Assembly: GCA_902790135.1 (NCBI GenBank)
Contig: CADAQM010000005.1
Location: 84,257 to 148,256 of the forward strand
DNA from: an uncultured Coriobacteriaceae bacterium
GTDB taxonomy: Bacteria; Actinomycetota; Coriobacteriia; Coriobacteriales; Atopobiaceae
Length of the DNA: 64,000 nt
Reading direction: 5' to 3'
Part shown: positions 11,809-20,980 of the stretch, piece after piece
Layout of the letters: every line of letters begins with the position of its first letter
How positions within the stretch are numbered: the first letter of the stretch is position 1
The notes under the pieces: generated by a model
The model's input: the letters and a program-made list of their open reading frames with translations, nothing else
What the model was told of the DNA's origin: nothing
Database searches by the model: none
Position numbers and translations under genes: made by a program

Positions 11809-12651
11809 ATGCAGGCAGACACGACCACGCAGCACTCGTCCTACGCCAACCTCACGCCCTACGAGTGCGCCATCAAGTACAAGAACCGCGACCTGCTCGT
11901 GCGCTATGGCTGCGCCACCGTAGCCGTCATCCTCACGCTCATTGCCTGCTGGCCGTACGTTCTGGGAGAGGCCAGCTGGACCAGACTCCTCGCTGCCATA
12001 CCCATCGTCTTTGTAGTCGTTGCCGTCGAGTTCCTGCTCATCAGCCGCTGCAGCGCCGACTTCCAGGGTATCGTCACGCACGACTGCGACCCCGTTAAGA
12101 TGCTCAAGGTGGAAGACCATCTCCTCGGGCGCATCAAGAGGCGCCCACGTAGGATACAGCACCTCCTCATCGCCTCCCAGGCAGCCGCGGTCGCGGGCGA
12201 CGCCGCGAGGTCGCGCCAGCTGCTTGAGACGGCCACGGCAACAGGCAAGCTCTCCGCCGGCTTGAAACCCATGGCAGGCAACATCCGTATCGGCTATGCC
12301 ATCCTCGAGAAGGACTGGCCGCAGGTGAGAAGCCTGCGTGACGAGCTTGCCACATACCTGCCCAAGTCACGTGGTTTACTCAAGGCGGGCATCGAGACGA
12401 TCATGCTCTTTACCGACGAAGCGCTCGCAGTGGCAGAGGGAGACCTTCAGACGGCAGAGAAGCTGCTCGACAAGATAGACGGCACGGTGAAGATGCCCGA
12501 GCAGAGGGCAAGCGCTGCCTTCCGCCGAGCCCAGCTCGAGTCACTCAAGGGCAACGACGCGGCAGCCCGCCCGTACTACGAGCGGGCAAGAAACGAAGGA
12601 GGCACCTGCTACTTTGCCTACCAGGCAGCCGAGTGGCTGGCAACTCACTAA
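11809..12651 (+). CDS. Membrane-anchored protein with TPR-like cytoplasmic domain
   Basis: 280 residues. Two hydrophobic segments (about residues 27-50 and 57-80) are followed by ~190 residues of helical hairpins with TPR-like spacing: LLIASQAAAVAGDAARSRQL, LLDKIDGTVKMPEQRASAAF and AQLESLKGNDAAARPYYERA. The start at 11809 has GGAGG ten bases upstream. Nothing catalytic is visible; it resembles membrane TPR scaffold proteins of unknown role. It is monocistronic, ending at a hairpin shared with the convergent flavin reductase gene. Confidence 0.7.
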   Translation: MQADTTTQHSSYANLTPYECAIKYKNRDLLVRYGCATVAVILTLIACWPYVLGEASWTRLLAAIPIVFVVVAVEFLLISRCSADFQGIVTHDCDPVKMLKVEDHLLGRIKRRPRRIQHLLIASQAAAVAGDAARSRQLLETATATGKLSAGLKPMAGNIRIGYAILEKDWPQVRSLRDELATYLPKSRGLLKAGIETIMLFTDEALAVAEGDLQTAEKLLDKIDGTVKMPEQRASAAFRRAQLESLKGNDAAARPYYERARNEGGTCYFAYQAAEWLATH

Positions 12652-12665
12652 GCTGACGACAAACG

Positions 12666-12698
12666 GAGGCGGACGCAACAAGTCTGTGCGTCCACCTC
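12666..12698. terminator. Bidirectional hairpin between convergent genes
   Basis: GAGGCGGACGCA pairs with TGCGTCCACCTC across a 9-base loop, with one mismatch. It lies between the end of the TPR protein gene and the end of the flavin reductase gene. There is no strong U-run. Confidence 0.5.
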
Positions 12699-12708
12699 TC
12701 ACCTACCG

Positions 12709-13215
12709 CTAGAGTACGCCGACGAGCTCGCCCACAAAGAAGGTGTGGCCTTCCTCGGCATAGAAGGCACCCAGACGCTCACGGATGTCGGGGGCCATGG
12801 CGTCCAGGTCGATGGCGTGGGTGTAGATCTTCCTGCAGACCAGCGTGGTGGCAGCCTCCTCGAAGGTCATGCCATGCTCGATCGCCTTGGGAGTGAGGCT
12901 CGTGAGAGCGACCTTGTCGCCGTCACGACCGCTCTTGGAACCCAGGATGCCCAGGTCATGTTTGTGCTCGTTGTCAAAGAGCTGCACGGTGAAGTAGTCG
13001 TTGTCCAGCAGGAACTGATGCGTGTAGCGCCAGGGGTGCACGTACACCGTCACGGTCGGCAGGCTCCACAGCATGCCAGCCTCTCCCCAACCGATGGTCA
13101 TCGTGTTCCAGCCATCTTGCTGCGTGCCCGCGGTAACGAGCGCCCAGTCGTCACTCACGCGCCGAACGAACTCAGCCTGTGCATCCAAAAAGCCCTGTGA
13201 AACCTTCCCCGACAT
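12709..13215 (-). CDS. Flavin reductase-like FMN-binding protein
   Basis: 168 residues with the split-barrel pattern of the flavin reductase-like family: DWALVTAGTQQDGWNTMTIG, then WSLPTVTVYVHPWRYTHQFL and FTVQLFDNEHKHDLGILG SKSG. It should bind FMN and use NAD(P)H or a reduced partner; the substrate is unknown. It ends up three bases upstream-adjacent to the GH1 gene's stop and reads in the same direction, so the GH1 gene would follow from a separate start upstream; the pair may be co-transcribed. SD is weak. Confidence 0.75.
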   Translation of the reverse strand: MSGKVSQGFLDAQAEFVRRVSDDWALVTAGTQQDGWNTMTIGWGEAGMLWSLPTVTVYVHPWRYTHQFLLDNDYFTVQLFDNEHKHDLGILGSKSGRDGDKVALTSLTPKAIEHGMTFEEAATTLVCRKIYTHAIDLDAMAPDIRERLGAFYAEEGHTFFVGELVGVL

Positions 13216-13218
13216 GTC

Positions 13219-14703
<1,485 letters not shown>

Positions 14704-14849
14704 TCATATGGCCTTTGCCTCAAGGCAACTGCCTCGATTCTAATGCTTCGCGATCTCGCATAAGCTCGCGCCGATGGTGAGGCGTGAACGGGCGCACCAG
14801 GTACGCCATACTTAGGACAAGGCACCCACCACACCACGGAGGAAGACGC

Positions 14850-15821
14850 ATGCCCGATACGACCCGCGTGCTCGTCATGGTTCCCTTCAAGCCGCACCAT
14901 ATGGAGCGACTGCACAACGCAGCCGAAGGCCGGGCCATACTCACCCAAGTGCCTGGGAGGCAGATGGGCACAGATGAGCTGCGCCTGCTGCTTGCCGAGT
15001 CGGACGTGGTGATCGGCGAGCCGACACCAGCTCTGCTCGCCGAGGGAACTCCCGTACGCTGGGTGCAGATGACCTGGGCCGGCAGCGACCTCTACACGCA
15101 AGGCGGGGTGCCCTTCCCTGCCAATACGCGCCTGACCAACGTGGCGGGCGCCGCGTTTGGGCACATCATCAGCCAGTTCGTGGTCGGACAGATACTCTCC
15201 ATCGCCCAGGACTTCCCGCTCTACGCGCGCCAGCAGGAGCGCGAGCTGTGGGCATGGTCGGGGCCTGTGACCTCGCTCGAGGAGGCGACGGTGCTCATCT
15301 TTGGCGCAGGAGACATCGGCGGCTTCACGGCAAAGCGCCTCACGGGCTTCGACTGCCACTGTGTGGGCGTCTGCCGCGACACCTCTGCCACGCGGCCCCA
15401 CTTCGAGCGGCTCGTGACGCTCGACGAGGCCGAGGCCGAGCTTCCCCGCGCGAATGTGGTCGTCAACTGCCTGCCCAACACGAACGAAACGGCTCGGTGG
15501 ATGGACGAGCGCAGGCTCCGTCTCATGCGCGAGGGCTCGATTCTCGTCAATGTGGGGCGAGGCAACTTCATCGACTGCAATGCGCTCGCCCGCGTACTGG
15601 CAGAGGGGCATCTGCGCGGTGCAGCCCTCGACGTGTGCGATCCCGAGCCGCTACCGCAAGGCCATCCCCTCTGGCACGAGCCGCGCTGCTTCGTCACGCC
15701 CCACACGGCGGGCGGAAGCTTTGGGAAGTGCGCTGCCACCGAGGAACGCATCTGCGACATCTGCTGCGAGAACCTTGCTCGTTGGTTGGACGGCAGGGAG
15801 CTCACGCACGTCGTCGTCTGA
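14850..15821 (+). CDS. D-2-hydroxyacid dehydrogenase
   Basis: 323 residues. The NAD-binding Rossmann core shows GAGDIGGFTAKRL, and the family's catalytic set is seen in NCLPNTNETARWM, NVGRGNFID (Arg), DVCDPEPLPQGHPLW (Glu) and FVTPHTAG (His). It reduces 2-keto acids to D-2-hydroxyacids or the reverse; substrate range cannot be assigned. The ATG at 14850 has GGAGGA five to ten bases upstream, so the upstream in-frame ATG at 14784 is unlikely. It stands alone, divergent from the GH1 gene. Confidence 0.9.
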   Translation: MPDTTRVLVMVPFKPHHMERLHNAAEGRAILTQVPGRQMGTDELRLLLAESDVVIGEPTPALLAEGTPVRWVQMTWAGSDLYTQGGVPFPANTRLTNVAGAAFGHIISQFVVGQILSIAQDFPLYARQQERELWAWSGPVTSLEEATVLIFGAGDIGGFTAKRLTGFDCHCVGVCRDTSATRPHFERLVTLDEAEAELPRANVVVNCLPNTNETARWMDERRLRLMREGSILVNVGRGNFIDCNALARVLAEGHLRGAALDVCDPEPLPQGHPLWHEPRCFVTPHTAGGSFGKCAATEERICDICCENLARWLDGRELTHVVV

Positions 15822-15976
15822 CCCTCCAACCAGGCAGCTCCAAGCATCAGCAATTCAACCATCCAACCGCTTATCCGCACTTCCTATAGGCCGTGCAAGG
15901 CATTGTCCCCGCAAACGGCATCAAGCGGTATCATGGGAAGATGAGGGAAACTATTTGATGGCATTGCGAGGCACAC

Positions 15977-16507
15977 GTGGCACGAGCTAGCAGATTCAGG
16001 CTGGTCGAGGGTGGCGACAGCAAGCGGGACATGCATCGCGACTTCGAGCGCTATTACCGCGAAAGCTTCTCCATGGTCTATAACTACATTTTCCGCCGCG
16101 TGGGCAACCATACGGCCGCCGAGGACATCACCTCCGAGGCGTACCTGCGCGCCGCCCGCTACTTCTCCCGCTTCGATCCCACGCGTGCCAAGTTCTCCAC
16201 CTGGGTCATCTCGATTGCCAACAACTGCGTCAGTGACTACTTCTCGCGCACGCCCGAAAACGTCCCGATCGAGGACATCGCCGAGGGGGCCTACGCCGAG
16301 GAGGCCGAGACCGATCAGATTGGCGACGCCGAGCTCGCTTCGCAGCTACTTGCGACGCTCGACGACGAGGAGCGTCAGCTGGTATACCTCAAGTACTACG
16401 AACAGCTACGTAACACCGAAATCGCCCAGATCATGGGCATGAACGCATCGACAATATCAACCAAGCTCTCGCGCGCCATGGCCAAGATGCGCGCAGTAGC
16501 TTCTTAG
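15977..16507 (+). CDS. ECF-like RNA polymerase sigma factor
   Basis: 176 residues from a GTG with GAGG five bases upstream. Region 2 spans about residues 22-90 (FERYYRESFSMVYNYIFRRV, AAEDITSEAYLRAARYFSRF, FSTWVISIANNCVSDYFSR) and region 4 about 120-170 (LDDEERQLVYLKYYEQLRNTEIAQIMGMNASTIS). No region 3 is present, so it is sigma-70 group IV. No classical membrane anti-sigma gene follows; instead a STAS protein and a SpoIIE phosphatase/kinase follow, implying control by partner switching. It probably reads the shared promoters at 19.9 and 20.1 kb (inference). Confidence 0.88.
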   Translation: MARASRFRLVEGGDSKRDMHRDFERYYRESFSMVYNYIFRRVGNHTAAEDITSEAYLRAARYFSRFDPTRAKFSTWVISIANNCVSDYFSRTPENVPIEDIAEGAYAEEAETDQIGDAELASQLLATLDDEERQLVYLKYYEQLRNTEIAQIMGMNASTISTKLSRAMAKMRAVAS

Positions 16508-16527
16508 GAGACAGCAAGGAGCAAAGC

Positions 16528-16830
16528 ATGGACATCACCACCAATCTTGACGGCAACACGGGCGCCATTGCGGTCAAGGGCAAGCTCACCGTCGCCACGA
16601 GCCCCGAGCTCGAGGATGCCGTACGCCAGCTTGGCACGGGCGCGGTCAACTTTGACATCGACCTCTCCGAGCTCGAGTACATCTCCTCCGCAGGCCTGCG
16701 CGTGCTGGTCAGCACCCAGAAGCTTGCCATGCAGCGCGGTGGCTCCATCCGCCTGCTCCACCCGACCGCAGAGGTCACCGAGGTGTTTGAGATGACGGGA
16801 CTCTCCGAGGTCATGACCATCGTCAGCTAA
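16528..16830 (+). CDS. STAS-domain anti-sigma factor antagonist
   Basis: 100 residues, one STAS domain. The phosphorylation-site region EYISSAGLRVLVSTQK (residues ~50-65) matches SpoIIAA/RsbV, where the conserved serine is phosphorylated by an RsbW-type kinase and dephosphorylated by a PP2C phosphatase. It lies 20 bases after the sigma factor and 121 before the phosphatase/kinase gene, all in one direction, which supports one regulatory operon. AGGAG lies upstream of the ATG. Confidence 0.92.
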   Translation: MDITTNLDGNTGAIAVKGKLTVATSPELEDAVRQLGTGAVNFDIDLSELEYISSAGLRVLVSTQKLAMQRGGSIRLLHPTAEVTEVFEMTGLSEVMTIVS

Positions 16831-16951
16831 CGACAAGAGTCATCGCACTCAACCGAGACAAGCACTTCTCTCGCGTCAGGCACGCTCTCTTGGGGGTTAT
16901 CTCGCGTGAGAGGTGTTTGCCATTAGGCACAGGTATATCCGGGGAGACAGC

Positions 16952-19576
16952 ATGGCGGCGGCAGGGCAGGCCAACAAACGGGGCATAGGCAACCCGCTCA
17001 GGTGGAGGGGGCTCATGGGCGATGCGTCACGAGGCGCGCGCATCACCTCCATCGTGTTCCTCGTCATCCTGTCTTGCTCCATGGTCGCCACCCAGACCAA
17101 CTATCTCGTCATCGGAAGCACCCACGTCATCGCCGTACTGGCCCCCATCGCCGCAGGGTCGCTTCTGTTTGGCACCCTGCCCGGCACCATCATCGGGACC
17201 ATCGCGGGACTCGCCGAGATGCTCCACGCCACGCTGCTGCCTCTCGACGCCTACGAGGCATACTTTGCAGCACCAACCAACTCGGTGCTTCTCTTCGCGC
17301 TCATCGGCTTTGTGATGGGCGTGCTCTTTGCCATAGCCGACCGACGCCGTAACGAGCGGGGCGACCTGCAAGGCCTGCTCGTCCTGGCAAGCGCTTGCCT
17401 GATTGGGTCGGTGCTGTTCACGTTCGTGTTCTCGGTGTCGGTCAACGCCATCAACGACCTGCTCAACCTCACCGTTCCCAGCAACCTGCTCCACGACTTC
17501 ACCGGCAACCACGAGGTCGTCTCGCAGATCGTGGCCGACTTCGTCCTGATGATGGCTCTGTCCACCACTGCGGGAGCGCTCGACCGCAGCATCGAATCCC
17601 TCAAGGGCGAGCACACCCTGCGCGCCACCTTCCAGGGATGGCTGGCCGTGGTAGTCTCCATGGCCTACCTGGTCACGGCGGCACTGGGCTACACCTTCAT
17701 CAGCAGCTCTTGCCTGATGAGCGCAAACAACCAGATAAAGGGCCAGATTGACTATCTCACCGGGCAGCTCGAGCGCAGCGACCAGATGCTCGACGGCATC
17801 GCACGCCGCTCGCAGCTCTCCGAGAACCGCGTCGAGGAGCTGCACGATAGCACGATAGGCGGCATCGCCACCGGTCTTCCCCTCGGCGTGAACGGCATCT
17901 CCGTCATCGCCGAGAACGGCATCATCGTCTCGTCAAGCGAGGAGTCCTTCTTGGGGCAATCCTTTGAGGAGGTAGTCGGCAGTGGCCTTCAGGACGGCTT
18001 CGACGAGAGCATCTACGACCGCCCCATGGTGACGCGGTGGTACATGGGCGGCTCAAAGCTCGAATACCTGCGCGCAACCCAAGTGGGTTATGTGCGCGTG
18101 AGCAAGACGGGCAACTACCAGGTGATGGCCGCCCTTCCCGCAAGCGAGGTCTTTGCTTGGAGAAGCCGCATGATGATCGCGTTCTCCCTCGTGTTCGTCG
18201 CGCTGTTCGCAACCGTGTACGTTCAGGCGATGCTCCTGCTCAAGAACGTCGTGGTGCGCGGCATCGACGAGACCAACGCGACACTCAAGCTCATCACCCA
18301 AGGCGACCTCGACCAGCGCGTGAGCGTGAAGGACTCCGTGGAGTTCGTGAGCCTGTCCTCTGGCATCAACGCCACCGTCTCCGCGCTCAAGAACGCCATT
18401 GCCGAGGAGGCTGGACGCATCGACCGCGACCTCAGCACGGCGCGCTCCATCCAGGAGAGTGCCCTGCCTCAGACCTTCCCGCCCTTCCCCGAGGTCGACG
18501 CCTTTGACATCTACGCCAGCATGTCACCGGCGCGCGAGGTGGGCGGAGACTTCTACGACTTCTTCCTTCTGGACGACCACACGCTCGGCTTCCTCATCGC
18601 CGACGTATCCGGCAAGGGCATTCCGGCGTCACTGTTCATGATGGCGGCAAAGACCGAGCTGGCCAACTACATGAGCAGCGACATGGACCTCGCCGAAGCC
18701 ATCCAGACGGCAAACTGGCACCTCTGCCAGGGCAACGAAGCCGGCATGTTCGTGACCGTGTGGGCTGCCACGCTCGACTACGAGACGGGCGAGCTCACCT
18801 ACGTCAACGCCGGGCACAACCCGCCGATGCTGCGACACAACGGCAGATGGGACTGGCTCCAGTCGCGCGGAGGGCTCTTCTTGGGCATCTTCGACACGGC
18901 CAAGTTCCGTAGCAGCACCCTGAAACTAAGCCGTGGCGACCAGCTGCTGCTGTACACCGATGGTGTCACGGAGGCGTTCAACACCAGGGACGAGCAATAC
19001 GGAGGCCAGCGGCTCGAGGAGTTTCTCATGAGGCATACCGAGATGCACCCGCATGCGATAACCGATGCGCTGAAGGACGACGTCCACGCATGGGCAAACG
19101 GGACTGAGCAGTCCGACGACATCACGATCCTCTCGCTCGAGTACGGGATCGCTCCCGAGGTCAGGGGTTCCATCACGGTCGACGCCACGCTGGACCAACT
19201 CGACGACGTGCTTTCCTTCGTCCATGAGGAGCTCGGGAGGCGCCGCTGCCCCATCGTCGCGCAGAACCAGCTTGACGTGGCCATCGAGGAGCTGTTCGTC
19301 AACGTCTGCAACTACGCCTACGAGGGCTCTGACAGCCCAGGAACCTGCCGCGTCGAGTATATCTATCGTCCCGACCCCTCCACCATCACCGTCCAGATCA
19401 CCGACTGGGGCACACCGTTCAACCCGCTTGCCCAGGACGACCCGGACAAGCCCACCTCCATTGTCGACACCATGATCGGCGGTCTGGGCATCTTCATGGC
19501 AAAGCAGCTGACCGACGACATGAGCTACGTGCGCGACGGCAACGCGAATGTGGTCGCCATCAGCAAGAGCTGGTAG
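16952..19576 (+). CDS. Membrane sensor SpoIIE phosphatase fused to RsbW-like kinase domain
   Basis: 874 residues from the ATG at 16952 (SD GGGGAGA). The N-terminal half has about six membrane helices (first near residues 28-48, last near 405-430) around an extracytoplasmic sensor region, then a HAMP-like stretch (INATLKLITQGDLDQRVSV). A PP2C/SpoIIE phosphatase follows at ~500-710 (REVGGDFYDFF, FLIADVSGKGIPASLFM, YVNAGHNPP, LLYTDGVTEAFN, SDDITILSL). The last ~130 residues are a GHKL ATPase: IEELFVNVCNYAYEG (N box), DWGTPFNPL (G1) and GGLGIFMAKQL (G2). Thus one protein holds both the phosphatase that would dephosphorylate the STAS protein and the kinase/anti-sigma domain. The signal it senses is unknown. 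Confidence 0.92.
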   Translation: MAAAGQANKRGIGNPLRWRGLMGDASRGARITSIVFLVILSCSMVATQTNYLVIGSTHVIAVLAPIAAGSLLFGTLPGTIIGTIAGLAEMLHATLLPLDAYEAYFAAPTNSVLLFALIGFVMGVLFAIADRRRNERGDLQGLLVLASACLIGSVLFTFVFSVSVNAINDLLNLTVPSNLLHDFTGNHEVVSQIVADFVLMMALSTTAGALDRSIESLKGEHTLRATFQGWLAVVVSMAYLVTAALGYTFISSSCLMSANNQIKGQIDYLTGQLERSDQMLDGIARRSQLSENRVEELHDSTIGGIATGLPLGVNGISVIAENGIIVSSSEESFLGQSFEEVVGSGLQDGFDESIYDRPMVTRWYMGGSKLEYLRATQVGYVRVSKTGNYQVMAALPASEVFAWRSRMMIAFSLVFVALFATVYVQAMLLLKNVVVRGIDETNATLKLITQGDLDQRVSVKDSVEFVSLSSGINATVSALKNAIAEEAGRIDRDLSTARSIQESALPQTFPPFPEVDAFDIYASMSPAREVGGDFYDFFLLDDHTLGFLIADVSGKGIPASLFMMAAKTELANYMSSDMDLAEAIQTANWHLCQGNEAGMFVTVWAATLDYETGELTYVNAGHNPPMLRHNGRWDWLQSRGGLFLGIFDTAKFRSSTLKLSRGDQLLLYTDGVTEAFNTRDEQYGGQRLEEFLMRHTEMHPHAITDALKDDVHAWANGTEQSDDITILSLEYGIAPEVRGSITVDATLDQLDDVLSFVHEELGRRRCPIVAQNQLDVAIEELFVNVCNYAYEGSDSPGTCRVEYIYRPDPSTITVQITDWGTPFNPLAQDDPDKPTSIVDTMIGGLGIFMAKQLTDDMSYVRDGNANVVAISKSW

Positions 19577-19610
19577 GACGGGCACCGCATTCGGGCTCCA
19601 ATAACAGACG

Positions 19611-19645
19611 AGCGCCCCAGACCATCTGGCCTGGGGCGCTCTTTC
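19611..19645. terminator. Intrinsic terminator after the SpoIIE gene
   Basis: AGCGCCCCAG and CTGGGGCGCT form a perfect stem around ACCATCTGGC, followed by CTTTCGT. It ends the sigma-STAS-SpoIIE operon and also lies beyond the stop of the convergent peptide gene. Confidence 0.8.
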
Positions 19646-19690
19646 GTAACCCGCATCGCATGGATGCGGCGTCTCAACCAATGGGAAGGT

Positions 19691-19891
19691 CTACGGCCGC
19701 TTGAACGGGTCCTCCTCTAGAAAGGGGACGCCTGCCGCAGCCAGCATGTCGAGCTCGTCGTCCGCAAGCTCCATCCCCTGATCACCCTGATCCAGCTCGG
19801 CCAGGCAACGCTGCAGGAGATTCTCCTTGAAGGCCTGCTTGCCAACCGAATAGTCCCTCGACAGTACGCGCTCGATCATTTTGTCGTTCAT
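19691..19891 (-). CDS. Short peptide with double-glycine-like leader, candidate cargo of the NHLM exporter
   Basis: 66 residues from the ATG at 19891 (AAGGGG upstream); the in-frame extension to 20011 covers the promoter and is unlikely. The N-terminal ~50 residues are helical and acidic (IERVLSRDYSVGKQAFKENL, then GMELADDELDML), ending AAAG. The ELADDELDMLAAAG stretch (41-54) has the form of a C39-cleaved bacteriocin leader (ELs-eEL-x-hxGG) with AG in place of GG. Cleavage there would leave only VPFLEEDPFKRP, which has no Cys, Ser or Thr to modify. The gene lies beside a complete NHLM exporter. It may encode a bacteriocin, a signalling peptide or merely a leader-like regulator; cargo status is inferred. 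Confidence 0.65.
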   Translation of the reverse strand: MNDKMIERVLSRDYSVGKQAFKENLLQRCLAELDQGDQGMELADDELDMLAAAGVPFLEEDPFKRP

Positions 19892-19928
19892 GTCCGTCCC
19901 CTTACGCCGGAGTTTCTCGCTTTGCCAG

Positions 19929-19962
19929 TTAGTACTGCCGGCGCTCGCAGTCTGTCTCAAAC
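19929..19962 (-). promoter_or_regulatory. Shared-motif promoter of the peptide gene
   Basis: Reading the minus strand, GTTTGAGACA (19962-19953) is followed after 17 bp by GTACTAA (19935-19929), 38 bp before the ATG of the 66-residue peptide. The same 10-mer and a GTATTAA box occur upstream of the divergent membrane protein gene. Likely a -35/-10 pair for an alternative sigma factor. Confidence 0.5.
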
Positions 19963-20119
19963 TTTTCTCTATTTTATGCGACTCTGCAAAAGTTTTCTCG
20001 CCAAGCGTCAATCCGATACCACATCGGCAGAACTCTTGTTATGTCTGGCTAGCATTTTCGCAGGTAGATATATATGCCGACAACCACTCACACACCTTCT
20101 TTCGTACAATTCCAAGCTT

Positions 20120-20152
20120 GTTTGAGACAAAACGGCCGTGGGACTGTATTAA
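20120..20152 (+). promoter_or_regulatory. Shared-motif promoter of the membrane protein gene
   Basis: GTTTGAGACA (20120-20129) followed after 16 bp by GTATTAA (20146-20152), 67 bp before the ATG at 20220. It is the counterpart of the promoter at 19929-19962. The rest of the 328-bp gap between the two divergent genes is AT-rich and contains nothing else I can name. Confidence 0.5.
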
Positions 20153-20219
20153 GTTCGAAGTCAAAACGGGCACAAAGGCGCATGCAACTTGAGCGCCAAA
20201 ACAAAGAGGAGGAACATCC

Positions 20220-20867
20220 ATGAAATTCCAGAACGCATACAAAGGCATTGGCAAAATCTACCTGGCAGAGGTTCTCGAGCTTATCGGGGCAATTCTTTTG
20301 GGAATCGGCGTCGCCGCAGGCTTTTTCGGCATGAGAACCGAGGGGCAAGTCGAGGCGGCCGTCACCAGCAGTCTTGCGCTTGGAGCCTTTTTGGCCTTCC
20401 TGCCTGGCATTATCCTGCCGATTGTCAGCCTGATCCTCTCGATACTCGGTCTTAGCGAGGCGAGCAAGGACGAGCCCACTCAGCTGCGCACCGCCTTCAT
20501 CTCCTGCATCGGCGCACTTGCCTTCTCGGCCATCGCTGGCGTCATCGAGAGCGTCGGTGGCGCCCCCAACCTCATGAGCAGCCTCTTCGAGCTTCTCGCC
20601 ACCTTGGCCTCCCTGTTCGTCACGATTTTCACCATCGGCGGCATCAGCAAGCTCATGACCCGCATCGGTCGCAACGACCTCGTCAGCCGCGGCAACCAGA
20701 TTCTGTGGCTGCTCGTTGCAGCGCAGCTCGCCGAGCAGGTCGCCCGCATGCTTCCGCAGGGCACCCTCGTCAGCATCCTCGAGCTTGCCGCCATCATCTT
20801 CAGCACGGTCATGTGCATCATGTACCTCGGCTTCCTGCGCAACTCTCGCAACGCACTTGCCGCATAA
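20220..20867 (+). CDS. Integral membrane protein, possible immunity or accessory protein of the peptide system
   Basis: 215 residues with about five to six membrane helices (LIGAILLGIGVAAGFFGM, FLAFLPGIILPIVSLILSIL, FISCIGALAFSAIAGVI, FELLATLASLFVTIFTIGG, and a C-terminal SILELAAIIFSTVMCIMYLG). I do not recognise a family. A strong GAGGAGG precedes the ATG. It is divergent from the leader-peptide gene and shares its promoter motif, and it converges with the exporter operon. That position would suit an immunity or receptor protein, but only context supports this. Confidence 0.65.
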   Translation: MKFQNAYKGIGKIYLAEVLELIGAILLGIGVAAGFFGMRTEGQVEAAVTSSLALGAFLAFLPGIILPIVSLILSILGLSEASKDEPTQLRTAFISCIGALAFSAIAGVIESVGGAPNLMSSLFELLATLASLFVTIFTIGGISKLMTRIGRNDLVSRGNQILWLLVAAQLAEQVARMLPQGTLVSILELAAIIFSTVMCIMYLGFLRNSRNALAA

Positions 20868-20896
20868 CCTGCAGCTCACACAGCCAGCAACGCAAT

Positions 20897-20936
20897 GGGC
20901 GGGCGCATCCACAACCGGATGCGCCCGCCCTCTGTT
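20897..20936. terminator. Strong bidirectional intrinsic terminator
   Basis: GGGCGGGCGCATCC and GGATGCGCCCGCCC form a perfect 14-bp stem with loop ACAACC, followed by TCTGTTT. It separates the membrane protein gene from the convergent NHLM exporter operon. Confidence 0.85.
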
Positions 20937-20980
20937 TGCCTGTATCAGTTGCAGGGTTGCGTCGCCTGCCCGATGGATGC

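Noticed and set aside
19953-20129. TGTCTCAAAC ... GTTTGAGACA as the arms of a long inverted repeat or mobile-element end
   Set aside because: The arms are 157 bp apart, each is followed by a -10-like box at promoter spacing, and no transposase or target duplication is present. Promoter interpretation fits better.
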